From Taxillus chinensis (Eukaryota; Streptophyta; Magnoliopsida; Santalales; Loranthaceae), in contig CM042092.1 of assembly GCA_023512835.1 (NCBI GenBank), positions 4,303,293-4,367,292 on the forward strand: 64,000 nt of DNA, in the 5' to 3' direction. The notes under the pieces were generated by a model. The model was given only the letters and a program-made list of their open reading frames with translations. It did not search any database and had not been told where the DNA came from. Shown in pieces: positions 11,047-22,448 of the stretch; positions within the stretch are counted from its first letter, which is position 1; each line of letters begins with the position of its first letter. The position numbers and the translations under genes are program-made.

Positions 11047-14000
11047 TGTTTAATTATGGGTCTTGCAGGTAAAAGTGGCTCATTTAATGATATCGTTTGC
11101 TAATTTTTTCTTTAACCTTTAACTGATTCTTCCCTATATGAGCCAGATATAAGTAAATCACAGTTGTTATTCATAGCCTATCCGGTATCCCTTTATGTAA
11201 ATTCTGATGTCTTTATTTTCCATCTTTGCCTTTCCCTGCCCATCAAAACAGCTGATATCTTTGAAGCCCGCAGCCAGCCTACTGCCTTCTTTGATGAAGC
11301 CTCTTGCCTAAACCGGAAGAACCAGATGAACCAGACAAATACATGGCCCACCTTGATGCTTTTGTTTAGGAGGACCAATTTTATCCGAAGATCATATTCA
11401 ATCTTGAAATTTGCCATGTCTGAGTCCAAATACACCAAGTTCAATATCTTGTGCTACCAAGAACCTTTATGGCCAACAAACCTCTGTTTTCTTATTATCC
11501 TGTTTTCATCAAAAAAGGATTATGGAAACTTGTTATATTCTGTTCAATTGTTTCAGAGCTGTATTTTGTTAAATTGATGCTTCTCAGCTGTGATACTTCT
11601 ATCTCACAATTTTTATGGATAAGCCCTCGGATTTATATCTCTACTTTTGAAATGTATTATTCTCTTACTATGCTATAGGTTTCTGAGTTTTATACTTTCC
11701 ATGAGAAACAAGTGGGCTTTACTTTATTTCAAATGCTTTTTTCGTCTGCTGTTCTCTTGTTATTGCAACTTGCAAGTTCATATGTAAATGAATGCCACCT
11801 AATCAGGATTATATTTTAAATGCAATTTTTTCATTTGCACGTGCTCACAGATTCTCACACATTTATGGGGCCATATGTGATGTAGTTGAGATGATATTGC
11901 TTCTGAAAAAATGGCCCCCTTGGTTCATGTTTTCCCCTCATATGTCCTGGGTGTAGTTTGGATGGAAGCTGTCCTCCAAATTAGATGCATGTAACAAGTC
12001 ATTTTTCTTTTCAGAGATATTAGCAGATGTCAATGCATTGTACCTTACAATGCTACTGGAGTGGACAAATGAAGATTTCTTTGCTAAGACCTGAACAAAT
12101 TCATTGAAGATGGTTTGTTTAAATTCACATACCTTTTGCATTATTGATAAGAAGGTTTATTTAGAAGGAAATTAATTCTATTTATTTGTTAATTTCATTT
12201 GGCAGGTCCAGCAAAGTTTTTCCATCTTGCTACGTTAAACAGTGGTAAAGGTTTTCATCTTTAGCGGGTAAAAATTTCCTTATGCCCTTCAACAAGTGTT
12301 TTTTCATTCCAAATTTACTTAGTTTTGTGAATTAAAGTACCTAGTGAAATTTTGGCTGTGTTTAGAAAATAGTATTTTAATAATTTAATGGTACTAATAA
12401 TTTGCTCTATGATAATCAAAGATGCTGTCTATTTTCCTATAGATGTAATGTAAAAATCGTGATGATTTTTTGGTTGGTTTGACTCCTTCAAATTCTTCTT
12501 TAGAGTTGGCTTTGCAGTCAGTAGAGAGTGGAAGTCCTATAGTATCTATCGCTTATGCTGCGAATTTGTTGCTTTTGGTCGACTTCGGGTTAAAATGATA
12601 TAGTTTTTCATATACTGCATAGTTGGTAAAGGTGTACCCAAGTTCAAGCTCAGTGGTTCACCTAATGCACTTAAACCTGTGTTTGGCTGGGTGCCTAGGC
12701 TCCAGTCTCTGCTCCAAAGAGGCGCGCCTTTTGCGAATTCTTCTCTTTTTGTTCTCTTTTGATGAAACATCATACAGGGGAGTTGAGAAGTCTATTTTAT
12801 TGGGAGTGGAATTTAGTGATTAAGGACACTAGTTATAATATTTAGAGAAAATGGCCGATTATTTGAGTTATTTATTCACTCCATCTTGTTCATTATCAAA
12901 GAAGGATTTCTTTGATCCTTAGCCTCCATCAATTCCAAAACCAAGAGCTAGAGGACATAATATTGGGGGGGTCACACTTCCGGGAAGTTCCACAACATCA
13001 GCCCAGGAATTACACAATCTTATCCGAACAGGAAAAAATGAATTATCTTCCCCAAAAATCTCTTCATGAGAATCCATAAAATTCAGGCAAAACTTATCCA
13101 AAACAATTGTTGCAACCTCAGCTACCCTCTGATTCTAGATTTCAAAGTTCTTCAAGCTGCAGCATGACACATCATAATATCATATCTGGCCTCAATTAGA
13201 TTGCGATGAGGGAGGATGAGGATGCAAAAATCGGGGCATTGGAAATTGGGTGCCTTGACAAGTTGGATTTGTTCTGTTGAGTTAGATTTGATATTGGAAG
13301 GAAATGCACACCTTTATATATATAATGCTAGTGGTGCTGCTAAAATGGCTCCGTGCTACTTCCAGCTCGAATAATGGGTCACGAGCTGCAGCTCAATGAA
13401 ACACCTTAGGCTTTGGCCATGGAGGAACGTTAATACATTAGTTTGGATCTAGAACTTAGAAGACTACATCTATTTAAGATTATCTTTATTGATCCATTGT
13501 GCGTGGATCCCATTTGGACTCCCTCTCCTATATTAATGTTTCTACCTACTATGACTATTAATTTATTCATATTTATTTCATTTTTTTAACCTCAAAATAT
13601 TTCCTGTTTTTACCATTGTTTGATATTTGTTTTGCCAGTATAGCACTTCTTAATTTTGATTTCCCACAGTATAAGCTGGGTTCTTTTTTTAAAATAAATT
13701 TAAAATTTATTTAGTGTTTAATACACTAAAGATGATTACGCCATTCGTACTTTGAATGTCATTTCAACCAAGTGGTACATTTGGAAATAGTTTTTTAACA
13801 TTGGTGGGCGAAGTATACTGAAACGCTGGCACGGTAAGAAATTATTTCTTTTCCTCGTGTCAACAATTTTATAAATTTGGAAAGATGCGGTATGTTTGGT
13901 AGCGTTTTGATTTAATAATTTAATTTTTTGTTGGAGTATGTTTGAAAGTAGTATTTAAAAAAAATTGTATTTGATAGGAGAAAATTTCTTTTAAAAGTTT

Positions 14001-15962
14001 TTTTTTAAATTGGGTTTCATGAAAATGGAAAAAAATAATGGTGGCGTAGAAGAAAAAATAAAAAATAAAAAATGATTTGGTAATTGTGTTAAATTAAGTT
14101 TATATTTGAAAATAAAAACTGGGGAGAAGTTGTTTTTAAAGTTAGTGTTATTTTATTCTGAAACCACGTGTATTAATATTACGCCGCAAGTTTTTTTTTT
14201 TTGTGGTTATTTAAATTTATTTATAAATTCTGGGCCTCGTATGTAAAAAGTTTAAGTTTTTTTACCTTGTTTCTGGGCATGTTGGGCCTTATGTGTGTGT
14301 GTGAATCCTTAAGAACTATGTTCATGTAAAATAATAAACTCAAAAATCGGCTGAAATCGGGTGGATGATATCATCGGTTTGGGCTTAGATTTAAGATGGA
14401 AATTCAATCGAATCATGACAATTCCGAATGTATTTATGAAATTTAAATTTAAATAATCAATTTTATTATTTTAAAATATATTTGTGGTTATTTCAGATTA
14501 AGTGGTTTCATATTATTGAAAGTAAGGACAGTCTGGTTTGATATTTGTTATTATTTATAAAATAACAGTAACTTTTTTATTAATCATTAATATATCTAAT
14601 CAATTATGGTCTGATCTTATTTTATTAACATAAGTTGGAATAACATTGTGTTGTGTTTTTGCAGATTTGTTGTATTGCATAATACTAGACATCTTTTAAT
14701 GTATAAAAGATTAATTATGAGCTACATTGAAAAGATTCCAAAACATAGACAAATTCGGATGAAAACCCTTGTCAAACACTTGGGTGTTGGATTTGGGTTG
14801 TGTGTTAACTTGCCCAGATTGGGGTTGAGTCTTAACTCGGTCAACCGGGCCTTTGAACATGGCTGGTCCTGACATATTGTATTGTTTTCTATTCCATATT
14901 CGTTTCATTTGGAATTTGCTTACACCAAAATAATCTGAAGAAAACGACACAATAGGATTAAAATTGACATTTGATTTGGGGTGGTCGCACTGTATTGTTT
15001 TCTATTCCGTATTTGTTTTTTCAGTGTATGGCTTCCACTTGCTAGTTAAGATTTTGTGCAAGTTGAGGCAATTTGTTTCTTCTTTTTTTGCCTATTTAGT
15101 TTTTTTTCTCACAGTAAGCTGTGATATCTACCTTTTACAATGAAGACCGGAGGGCGTTGGGGGTAGGTGGTTGTCATCCTCTTCAGTAGGGTAACTATAT
15201 ACAAGCTCTTATAGCTTTTCTCCTTGTTTTGGGCCTGGTGTCTGGTTTGATCAAATGAATTGGCCCAAGTAATTCGTTTTTCCTAGGATTCAGCTTACTC
15301 AATTGTTTTTGGATATTCGTTTCATGTTTGTTATAACTGCAGTCATATGCTAATTGGGTACCTAATTTACTCTTTTTTCCCTCCTTGTAGGTTCAGAAGT
15401 ACTAGGGCGAGATTGTATGGATCCTAACTTTTTTCTTTTGTTTTTTTTTTTCTGGTGTCTTTGCTCACAGTATGGTTGAGGCGGACTCCGGACTCCTTTT
15501 CCTTAGTACGGTTAAGACGGATACGGCAAAAGAGGAAAATTTTAAAAATAATTAAAATGAAATAAAAATGATGCAAAATTATTCGTAGTAATAAAATTAT
15601 AATAAAAATAATATTTGAAGTCTTATTAAATCTTAAGTTATGTTTTCATTAGATTCAAATATCTAATAATGTAAAATAACTCAAATAAATAATCTAATCT
15701 TCCTGTTGTGGTTTAAAGTTAGGAATTCATAATATCTTGTTATTTTATTAGCTGCATCGGTTTTTTTTCTTTTGGTATTTATTCCAATGAGGCAATTTTT
15801 TTAACTATATAAAATAAAAAATTTTATTGACGAAAAAAAAATCCTGGCTTTACCACTATGCTGCAAAGATAGAACAGTGGTAACTCAAAAATTACATATA
15901 TTGTACAATTAAAAAAACAATAATAAGCGATGAGAAAAATAAGTCCTACTTTAAACAAATAA

Positions 15963-15993
<31 letters not shown>

Positions 15994-16634
15994 AATTCAA
16001 ACTAAAACAATGGTTCTCGTGGATAAATGATACCTATATCGGAAACGCTTTAGCGTCATATACATCAATGAACACTATTTTTTTCTTTTTTTTTTCGTTT
16101 TTGTATAGTTCGTATTACATTGATGCGTTGTTGATTTAGAGGGATCACAGCACACGACGGGAAAATTGGAACACTTTAATACAATCATTGGCTGGCAAGT
16201 GATGACGACAATAGAATTAGATCAAAGCAGTCACAATCGGTGACACAACTCAAATTGGTTGCATGGTGTAGACGAGGTTGTTAACAATTACGTGATGTGG
16301 GTTCAACTCAACAATGCAGTGAAAGATGATACATATGGAGTTGATCATTGATTTCGTTTTAAATGAATTGTGTTGGCCTTGGCCATATCTGAGATGAGGT
16401 AGTTGAATTAATGAATTGATGCTGTTTTGGGTGCTAGAGAATTAGTAGGTAAGTAGTAGCCAGAATAAACAATAAAACAACTTAAACCTAATGTTTGAAT
16501 ATCGTAATTTTTCCCACCTAAAATTCAATAAAAGCTAGTCTTCATAAACTTTCCATATTCAACTAAATCTATCTTTCGGTCTCTTTTCTCATTTATGGCC
16601 TTGATCATCGTCTTACATTTCTTTAGCTAGAATC
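11047..16634. other. KH-gene 3' region and AT-rich intergenic DNA
   Basis: The first several hundred bases probably hold the KH-gene 3'UTR, perhaps with a further intron (a CAG-GTAAAAG donor lies about 20 bases past the stop and acceptor-like TTTTCAG/TTGGCAG sites lie near 12014 and 12206). I could not fix the transcript end. Other contents: an imperfect direct repeat of about 30 bp (14876-14905 and 14991-15018, sharing 'tgtattgttttctattcc'), 'ggtatgtttggtagcg'-type MITE ends near 13890, and a TA run at about 15963-15987. No conserved gene was seen. Confidence 0.4.
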
Positions 16635-16721
16635 CTAACTTGAATCACAAAACTCCATAAACTCTCTTGCGTCTATATAACCATCTCTATTGTGATCAAG
16701 CATGGAGAAAGCTTCCTTAGC
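16635..16721 (-). pseudogene. Orphan EF-hand fragment (calmodulin-like)
   Basis: The reverse strand encodes one full EF-hand helix-loop-helix: A-K-E-A-F-S-M-L, then loop D-H-N-R-D-G-Y-I-D-A-R-E with ligands at positions 1, 3, 5, 7, 9 and 12 as expected, then F-M-E-F-C. It ends in a stop at 16635-16637 and is closed upstream by a TAG just before the helix, so only one hand remains. It resembles the paired hands of plant CML45/46-type proteins. It is either a terminal exon or a relic; I found no partner exon nearby. Confidence 0.45.
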
Positions 16722-16749
16722 TCTCTAATATCTCTTGCAGTTTCCCACT

Positions 16750-17130
16750 GTTGGAGTCACAGGGATTTCCATCCTCTCCATCAACATCTCTACATCTTAG
16801 TTTTACAGCCATAGCTTTCTGTTACGTGACCAATCCATTTGATGCATTGTTACATGACTGAAGATATGGTGTACTGTTACAAGACTGAAGACCGAGTCAC
16901 TTGTTTCACCTGCTTAATATGCTCTGCTTTTCTACATTCTTGGTAGTTTGTTTTTATGGCTTGTTTCCAATAAATTAGCTGTGACAGCATCTTTTGTAGC
17001 TGACATGTAAGCTATTCTTTCTTTTATCTCTTGTTTGAGTTTTCATTTTGGTTTATAAATAGCCAAGGAACATTGGAATAAAGGACCAGCAAAATTATTT
17101 CTAAACCTTTGTTCTCTCTCTCACGTACCA
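16750..17130 (+). mobile_element. LTR-like fragment with TATA box
   Basis: It starts 'tgttggagtcacagg' and has a TATAAATA box at 17054-17061. A pyrimidine-rich transcribed-leader-like segment ('ttgttctctctctcac') follows, as in Copia LTRs. No second LTR, primer-binding site or clear target-site duplication was found, so the borders are approximate. Confidence 0.35.
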
Positions 17131-18589
17131 CTTTCCTTCTTCATATGCCTTGCCCTACATTAATGAATCCTTGTATGGTGGATCGAAATCTGGAGAAGAG
17201 GCTGTGGATTTCACTGTCCCAGTTGAAAATATTGACAATTGATCCAGATTTTGCGCTGGGTGTATGTGTTGTCCGAAAAAAAAACAGTCCAAGTTGCTAA
17301 AAGAAATAGCTATGGTTGGTGTCTTTGATTGTTATAGTGATGAGACCTGTAAGCAAAATATTATTCATCGAAGATAATATATAATCAACGGGGAAGGCGA
17401 AAGAGGCGATATCGTGGTAATAGAACAGGGGAATTGGTAATATATATAGATCTAGCGTATGCTTGACAACTATGAACTATGGAAAGATAGGATGGAGATA
17501 GAAAAGGTATCAAAGCAATAAAATGGGTAAAATTATCCCTTAACGGTTTTATTATTATCCGGCAAATAAAGTTAAAATGATATTTCAAAAAATACTATTA
17601 TTTTTAAAATTTGTTTTTACTCCCAATAATATTTTTAAAAATACGTTTCTTACATTTTTTCTACTTCAATCTAATAATTATTTTTTAAATTTTTTTACAT
17701 ATTTGTCACCTCAAATTCTTTCACATTTTTTTACCCTTTATCAAACAAAGGGATAGTTCACAACTCACAAGAAAGAAGAAAAGAACGTGCCTCGATGGTA
17801 ATGGCATAAAATCATTAACCCCGATATGAAAAAACCATGGAAAATGGAGGTTGAGTACAAAAGGCATCGAATTACCGTTTCCCCCTATTTAGCAAGGGAT
17901 GTAAAAAAGCATGAAAATGATATGAAAATTTTAAATTATTTTTATGACAACAATGATGTTTGTTATGAAAAATTATCAAAGTTATAATATTATCATTTTT
18001 CAATTATTACATAAATTTATAAAAGATTAAAATGATATTTTAAATAATATTATTTTTTTTAATTTTAAATATATTATAGAAAATAATTTTTTCATTTTTT
18101 TATTTTAATCAAATTATTTTTAAGGATTATATTAAGATTACGATAATCTTAAGAAAATTATTTTAAAATTATTTATAAGTGATAAAATTTATTTAAATTT
18201 ATAATTTTTAAAAATAATTATATTTTAAAAAAATCAAACTCATCAAACAAATATTTTAAAAAAAAAACTTTTTCCCGTTTTTCTTTAATTAAATGTTTTT
18301 TCGCGTACCAAACATAGGTAAGTGAGCGGTAGAAAAGAAACGGAAAATCTCCAAACCGGCGCAGTACAATATATGCGACTTCAACGGCATCATTCGCACA
18401 CCAGCCATACGCCACGTAATAATTGTATACGAGAACTTAGGAGATGCATTAAAGAGCATAGCCACTTTACTCTTTCGCACGCCAGCCATACGCCAGCGCC
18501 TCCTCTTCCCTCTCCCTTCCACACACGTCTACTGCCCAGACCCCAGAGACAGTCGCACGACACTTCCAGCTCTCAAGACAAAGTGTTAA
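17131..18589. other. AT-rich intergenic DNA
   Basis: Largely homopolymeric AT sequence to 18290. From about 18300 to 18590 composition becomes more balanced, with a short direct repeat around 'cgccagccatacgcca' (near 18398 and 18480). This leads into the NADK2-like pseudogene and may be part of the same copied segment. No intact gene was seen. Confidence 0.4.
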
Positions 18590-19170
18590 TTAATGGACTG
18601 ATGAAGCTTTTGTCTGGGTTGAAAGACAATCCAGTCTCATGATTCATTGCAGTTGCCCTGGACTGGTCTTGTTCATGGGGACATTGCTGAAGTCGAGGTT
18701 TATTGCAGAATATTCAGAGCCGCAGAGCAGTAGTTTCATATTGCATTTAATGGATGCGTTATGCAATCCATTAACTGGAGAATGCAGCGTTTCACTCTCA
18801 TACGACTTTCCAGTAGAGGAAAAGCCACTATTGGAACACAAGTTAGCTTCTGTGCTGAGTTGGTTGCAACTTGCAGGTTGTGTCTCCGCAACAAGGGAAG
18901 AGAGGTTGTTATCTTTCTGGGAGATTCTCCATCACAAACGCGTTAAGTGGTTCTGATTCAAGGATGATGGATGATAATTTCTCTCCACTTGCCATCTTCA
19001 GGGACGAGATGAAAAGGTGCCGTGATGATCATCGGAGCTGTGATGTATGGACCGAATTGCAGAGGCTAAAATAATGTCTGTTACGATTTTGGTTTTCCTC
19101 GTGCAGATGATTGTCCCTCCCACACTTCGTTTGCCAACTGTGATCCAGTTTATTTGTCAATGTCAAAATA
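18590..19170 (+). pseudogene. NADK2: NAD kinase 2 (chloroplastic) pseudogene fragment
   Basis: Conceptual translation in shifting frames matches the N-terminal regulatory region of plant NADK2, not its catalytic domain. Recognisable stretches, in order: LVHGDIAEVE and YCRIFRAAEQ, MDALCNPLTGECSVS, DFPVEEKPLLEHK, NKGRE, SPLAIFRDEMKRC, and D-V-W-T-E-L-Q-R-L-K followed by V-C-Y-D-F-G-F-P-R. Frameshifts occur near 18730, 18790 and 18870, a stop interrupts before the V-C-Y block, and a short deletion follows M-K-R-C. No intron-like gaps separate blocks that span a long protein region, so a processed (cDNA-derived) copy is likely. The family assignment rests on remembered motifs and order; protein-level alignment would settle it. 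Confidence 0.72.
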
Positions 19171-19585
19171 AAATGAAGCATCGCTTGGATTTCTAACTTC
19201 CCATGCTGTCTGTATCCTTCTTGACTCATCTTTAGAATTTGAACCTTCTATTTCCTCATATATGATTATCATCCCTAGAGCTAGATCCCCTCCACTTACA
19301 CTATAAACTTGATCAGGCATTCGCCGGAGGAGGGCTTCGCACTGTTACGGCGTAGCGACGACGACAGCGCTGGCTCTGACGGATTGAGCGAGGACAGGCG
19401 TGTGACCCTGGTGTGCTCTCGGTCTCGTTTATCGGGCTCCATGGTGTGTTTCACGGAATTGGCCATGAGTATCTGTCATTGAAGGAGTGGGGGCCGATTA
19501 TGTCTTCGGCTATGTGTGTTCACACGCGAAAAGTCATTTTAGATCTCAACAGTAGGCTTGTAAAAACCAACTAAATGCATTTTTA
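19171..19585. other. Short intergenic segment, partly GC-rich
   Basis: The middle (about 19320-19480) is GC-rich with 'cgacgacgacagcgctgg'-type sequence but no recognisable protein. The left part may belong to the 3' end of the NADK2-like copy. Confidence 0.35.
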
Positions 19586-20336
19586 TTGTTTACTGCTCAG
19601 TGCTCACACGCTAAGGCGTATAGAGCTAATAATCCAGCAACTTGTAAAGTGATTATAAGTAGGAACACGTTCGTCAATGAGGAAGATTGTTGGCAGTGGG
19701 AAGACAGAGAAAAAGCTTTTGCATTTCTGTTTGGAAATGATAATAGAGGGATGAGAAGCATACCTATTTCAGAATCAAATTTGAATGTAAGGCCAATTGG
19801 CTGGAATACAACAGGCAGAACAATTTGCACAACTTAACTCACTAGGGAGCAAACCAAGTTCATCAGTTTACAGTACAAATTCTACAGAGAATAAGAATGG
19901 TGAGCGGAATACACCACCTTGTGATCCCGGCCGGTTGCCAATGGGGTAGGGGTGGGATGAGGGAAAGTTTTCAAGAAAAGAAAAGAAAAGACACGACTTC
20001 TAATCCCTATCTAGGAATCATTTAGTTTTGCTCTTTGTTTATTTTAACCCTCTTGTGAGGAGACCGCGGAGAAGTTAGAATAGAGTAGTCTAGCAATAGA
20101 GAAAATATCAGTAATCGAGAAGAATAAAATCTCGAGTTTGGTTGAGTTAGCTAAGGATAAAAATCTATAGGTTTGAAATGGGTATTCAAAACAAAATATA
20201 ATCTAGATAGATCTCTATTCAAGCATAAGGCAATGTTAGTAGTTAAGGGCCACTCACTCTCAAAGGAAAGGAATAGATTTTGAGGAAACAAGATTTCAGG
20301 TCATGAGTAGCGCTTTCAATAATAACATTTATCAAG

Positions 20337-20635
20337 TCCCTCGGTGGTTGGTCGATTGGCCGAGTGACGAGCGTCTGACCTACGATGTTTGGGTTTGACT
20401 CCGCACTACCAGCTCAAATAAAGGATTTATTCCATACCGTGAAACTACATGTGAGTAACCCATTAAAGTAGGTGGGATCCGTAGAGATTAGTCTTGAGTG
20501 GTAGCAGTTCGGGGCAATGCTACCAATGTGGGCCTAGTATTAGGCGCAACTTGTAATGAGTGATCAGCTATAATTTCATAGTCTGTAACACAGCTTACAA
20601 TCGAGAGAAAATCCCGACATCAAAATAATAATAAT
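20337..20635 (+). mobile_element. tRNA-derived SINE inserted in Copia RT
   Basis: The head carries a Pol III box A-like sequence (TGGCCGAGTGA, 20357-20367) and a box B-like sequence (GGGTTTGACTCC, 20391-20402) at normal tRNA spacing. The element ends in an A-rich 'aaaataataataat' tail. Ten-base direct repeats flank it: 'atttatcaag' (20327-20336) and 'atttctcaag' (20636-20645), one mismatch. Removing it and the next SINE restores a continuous RT reading order. Confidence 0.75.
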
Positions 20636-20663
20636 ATTTCTCAAGCTTTGTGTCTGTAAATTT

Positions 20664-20867
20664 AGGACGAATTTTTAAGTAACAATAAAATATTATCTCA
20701 TAACTTGAAAATGATAAGTTCGAGTTGTAGATAGCCCCTTGCAATTAAATTAATTATAAGAAAAAACTGTGTTAATATTGGTCTATGTCGCCCCGACCCT
20801 TTCATGGACTCCGCACGCCACTCATGGGATTTCCGTGCACCGTGCATTGTGCATCGAGTTTTCCATT
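20664..20867 (+). mobile_element. Au-like SINE inserted in Copia RT
   Basis: The sequence resembles the widespread plant Au SINE: a 'tgaaaatgataagttcgag' region containing a box B-like 'gttcgag' (about 20718-20724), 'atagccccttgcaa', then 'gaccctttcatggactccgc' and 'gtgcaccgtgca' near the 3' end. Seventeen-base direct repeats flank it (20647-20663 and 20868-20884), 'tttgtgtctgtaaattt' against 'tttgtgtctatgaattt', two mismatches. Confidence 0.7.
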
Positions 20868-22000
20868 TTTGTGTCTATGAATTTGGTGTCAAGAGAAAGT
20901 TTATGTAGCTCTACTTGATGGGTTTGTTAATGAAGTGTGTCCAGGACTGGTTTATTATAAACTTACGAAAGCCCAGCACTGAGCCAACAATGTACATCAA
21001 GAGGTGTGGGGAGGAAGACTTTATTTTAGTATGTTCGTATTTTGATATAATTATGTGGGGTTTGACTGCTCATTAAGTGAAGAATTTAGAAGTCAGATTA
21101 TCCAGGAGTTTAATATTGACAGATATAGTTTAATTTCATTATTTCTTAGGTATGGAAGTGAGACGATGCTAAGAAAGTATTTTCATAGCTCAAATGATGT
21201 ATGCAATAGATTTTTGAAGAAATCCAACTTGAACGGGTGCAATGCAATAAAAAAACCCAAATGAGTGTGAATGAAAATACACAAAAACTCTGAAGTTTGT
21301 ATAAAGGCTTGCTTTTTCTCATGCCTATAAGGCGAGATATTATGTTTGCAGTAAGTTTGATATCGAGATTTATGCACAAGCCAACAAAACACCATTATGG
21401 AGCAGTTAAAAGAGTATTAAAATATGTAGCAGGATCAATGGACTCGAGGATTTGGTATTATCAAATCGAGTCTTTTAAGATGGAAGGTAATTGTAATACT
21501 GATTGGGCGGGGGCGGGCTCGTCAATTGATAGAAAGAGCACAACAGGTTTCTGCTTTACCCTTGGATCTAGAGTAGTCACACGGAGGTCAAAGAAGCAAA
21601 TCCATAATTGTGTTGTCATCATGTGAGGCAAAGTATGTAGCTGGAGGGGGATGGGAAAAACTTGTGCAGCTATTTGGATGAGAAAGCTTTTGGTTGATCT
21701 GGGGAGGAAGCAGGGGAAAGCAACAGAAATTCACCGTGGCAGTGATTCTGCTATAGCTGTGACTGTGACAAAGAACCCTGTACTTCATGGTGGAACAGAA
21801 CATATAGGGGGATTGAACATCGTCCTTTTATAAGGGAGCTAGAAGCAGAAGATGAAATAAAGTTGAAGTTCTGCAGCACACATGAATGATCAGGACGAAG
21901 GCGTTGTCATATTCCAGTTTTAATTAATAATTACTCGAGGAAGAAGCTTGGGATAGGAGACTTTGAATCAGGAGGGGGGAATCTTGAATGTGTGACTCAA

Positions 22001-22448
22001 ATCACACCAACTCGGACAATAGGACGCCGCCTGGGTGGTTGCAGGAACCGTTGTTAGTGAGTGATCCCACGTTTGCTATGTTTTGTAGGAATTCAGTTAT
22101 GAGCAATAATAAGTAAGTTAAGAAGAAATATAATTGTGAGCAACATTTAATAATATATAACAGCAAGCTTATTTTTATAAAATATTACGATATATATGAT
22201 AACATGGAAATATATTACACGCGCACACACCACATACTTCTCTGCACCATCCATGATCCATCCACACAGCATGTGAAAAGTACAGTGAAAATATACGACG
22301 GGAGCTTAGAGAGCAGAGCCTAATTTTTGGCTTCTGTAACTCTAAATTGAAATCATATCATTTTCTCTTTTCTAGTTTTAATGGATAAAAGAGGACACAC
22401 AAAAAGACAAGATCATATCAAGCGCACAGAGCCATCCCAAAACCCCAT
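22001..22448. other. Spacer between Copia remnant and peptide gene; likely holds the peptide gene 3'UTR
   Basis: No coding signal was seen. On the minus strand the portion nearest 22449 follows the stop codon of the peptide gene and would be its 3'UTR. The rest is AT-rich, and part could be Copia LTR remnant. Confidence 0.35.

Larger units (their letters stand above)
19586..22000 (+). mobile_element. Decayed Ty1-Copia retrotransposon pol region
   Basis: Order and motifs are those of a Copia polyprotein. End-of-integrase block (K-A-Y-R ... KVIISRNTF) at about 19613-19700. Reverse transcriptase start (IEKNKIWSLVELAKD, GLKWVFKTKYN, FKHKAMLVVKG) at about 20108-20290. Middle RT (F-G-V-K, V-Y-Y-K-L-T-K-A) at about 20880-21000. 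The SEEF-QEF and VCNRFLKKSNLNGCN blocks at 21075-21240. The D-I-M-F-A-V-S-L-I-S-R-F-M and RNase H blocks (T-D-W-A-G, DRKSTTGFCF, SKKQ) at 21330-21600. The K-N-P-V-L-H-G block near 21780. Frameshifts and stops are numerous and it is not functional. A purine-rich tract near 21970 may be the polypurine tract; I could not define LTRs. Two SINEs split the RT domain. Confidence 0.85.

Noticed and set aside
11164..11678. 137-codon and 75-codon + strand frames after the KH gene
   Set aside because: Low-complexity, Phe/Leu/Ser-rich, out of context; most likely KH 3'UTR or intergenic.
12546..12823. Frames on both strands around 'gaggcgcgcc'
   Set aside because: Short, no homology recognised, and the sequence resembles dispersed repeat DNA, not an exon.
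12919..13101. 60-codon minus-strand frame
   Set aside because: Begins at TTG, no family, and no splice partners found.
14648..14950. Opposed frames of 74 and 79 codons
   Set aside because: Overlapping on both strands in a region with a 30-bp direct repeat; no conserved motif, more like repeat DNA.
20340..20410. Possible tRNA gene
   Set aside because: Box A- and box B-like sequences are present, but no complete cloverleaf with acceptor stem was found, and flanking duplications plus an A-rich tail show a SINE.
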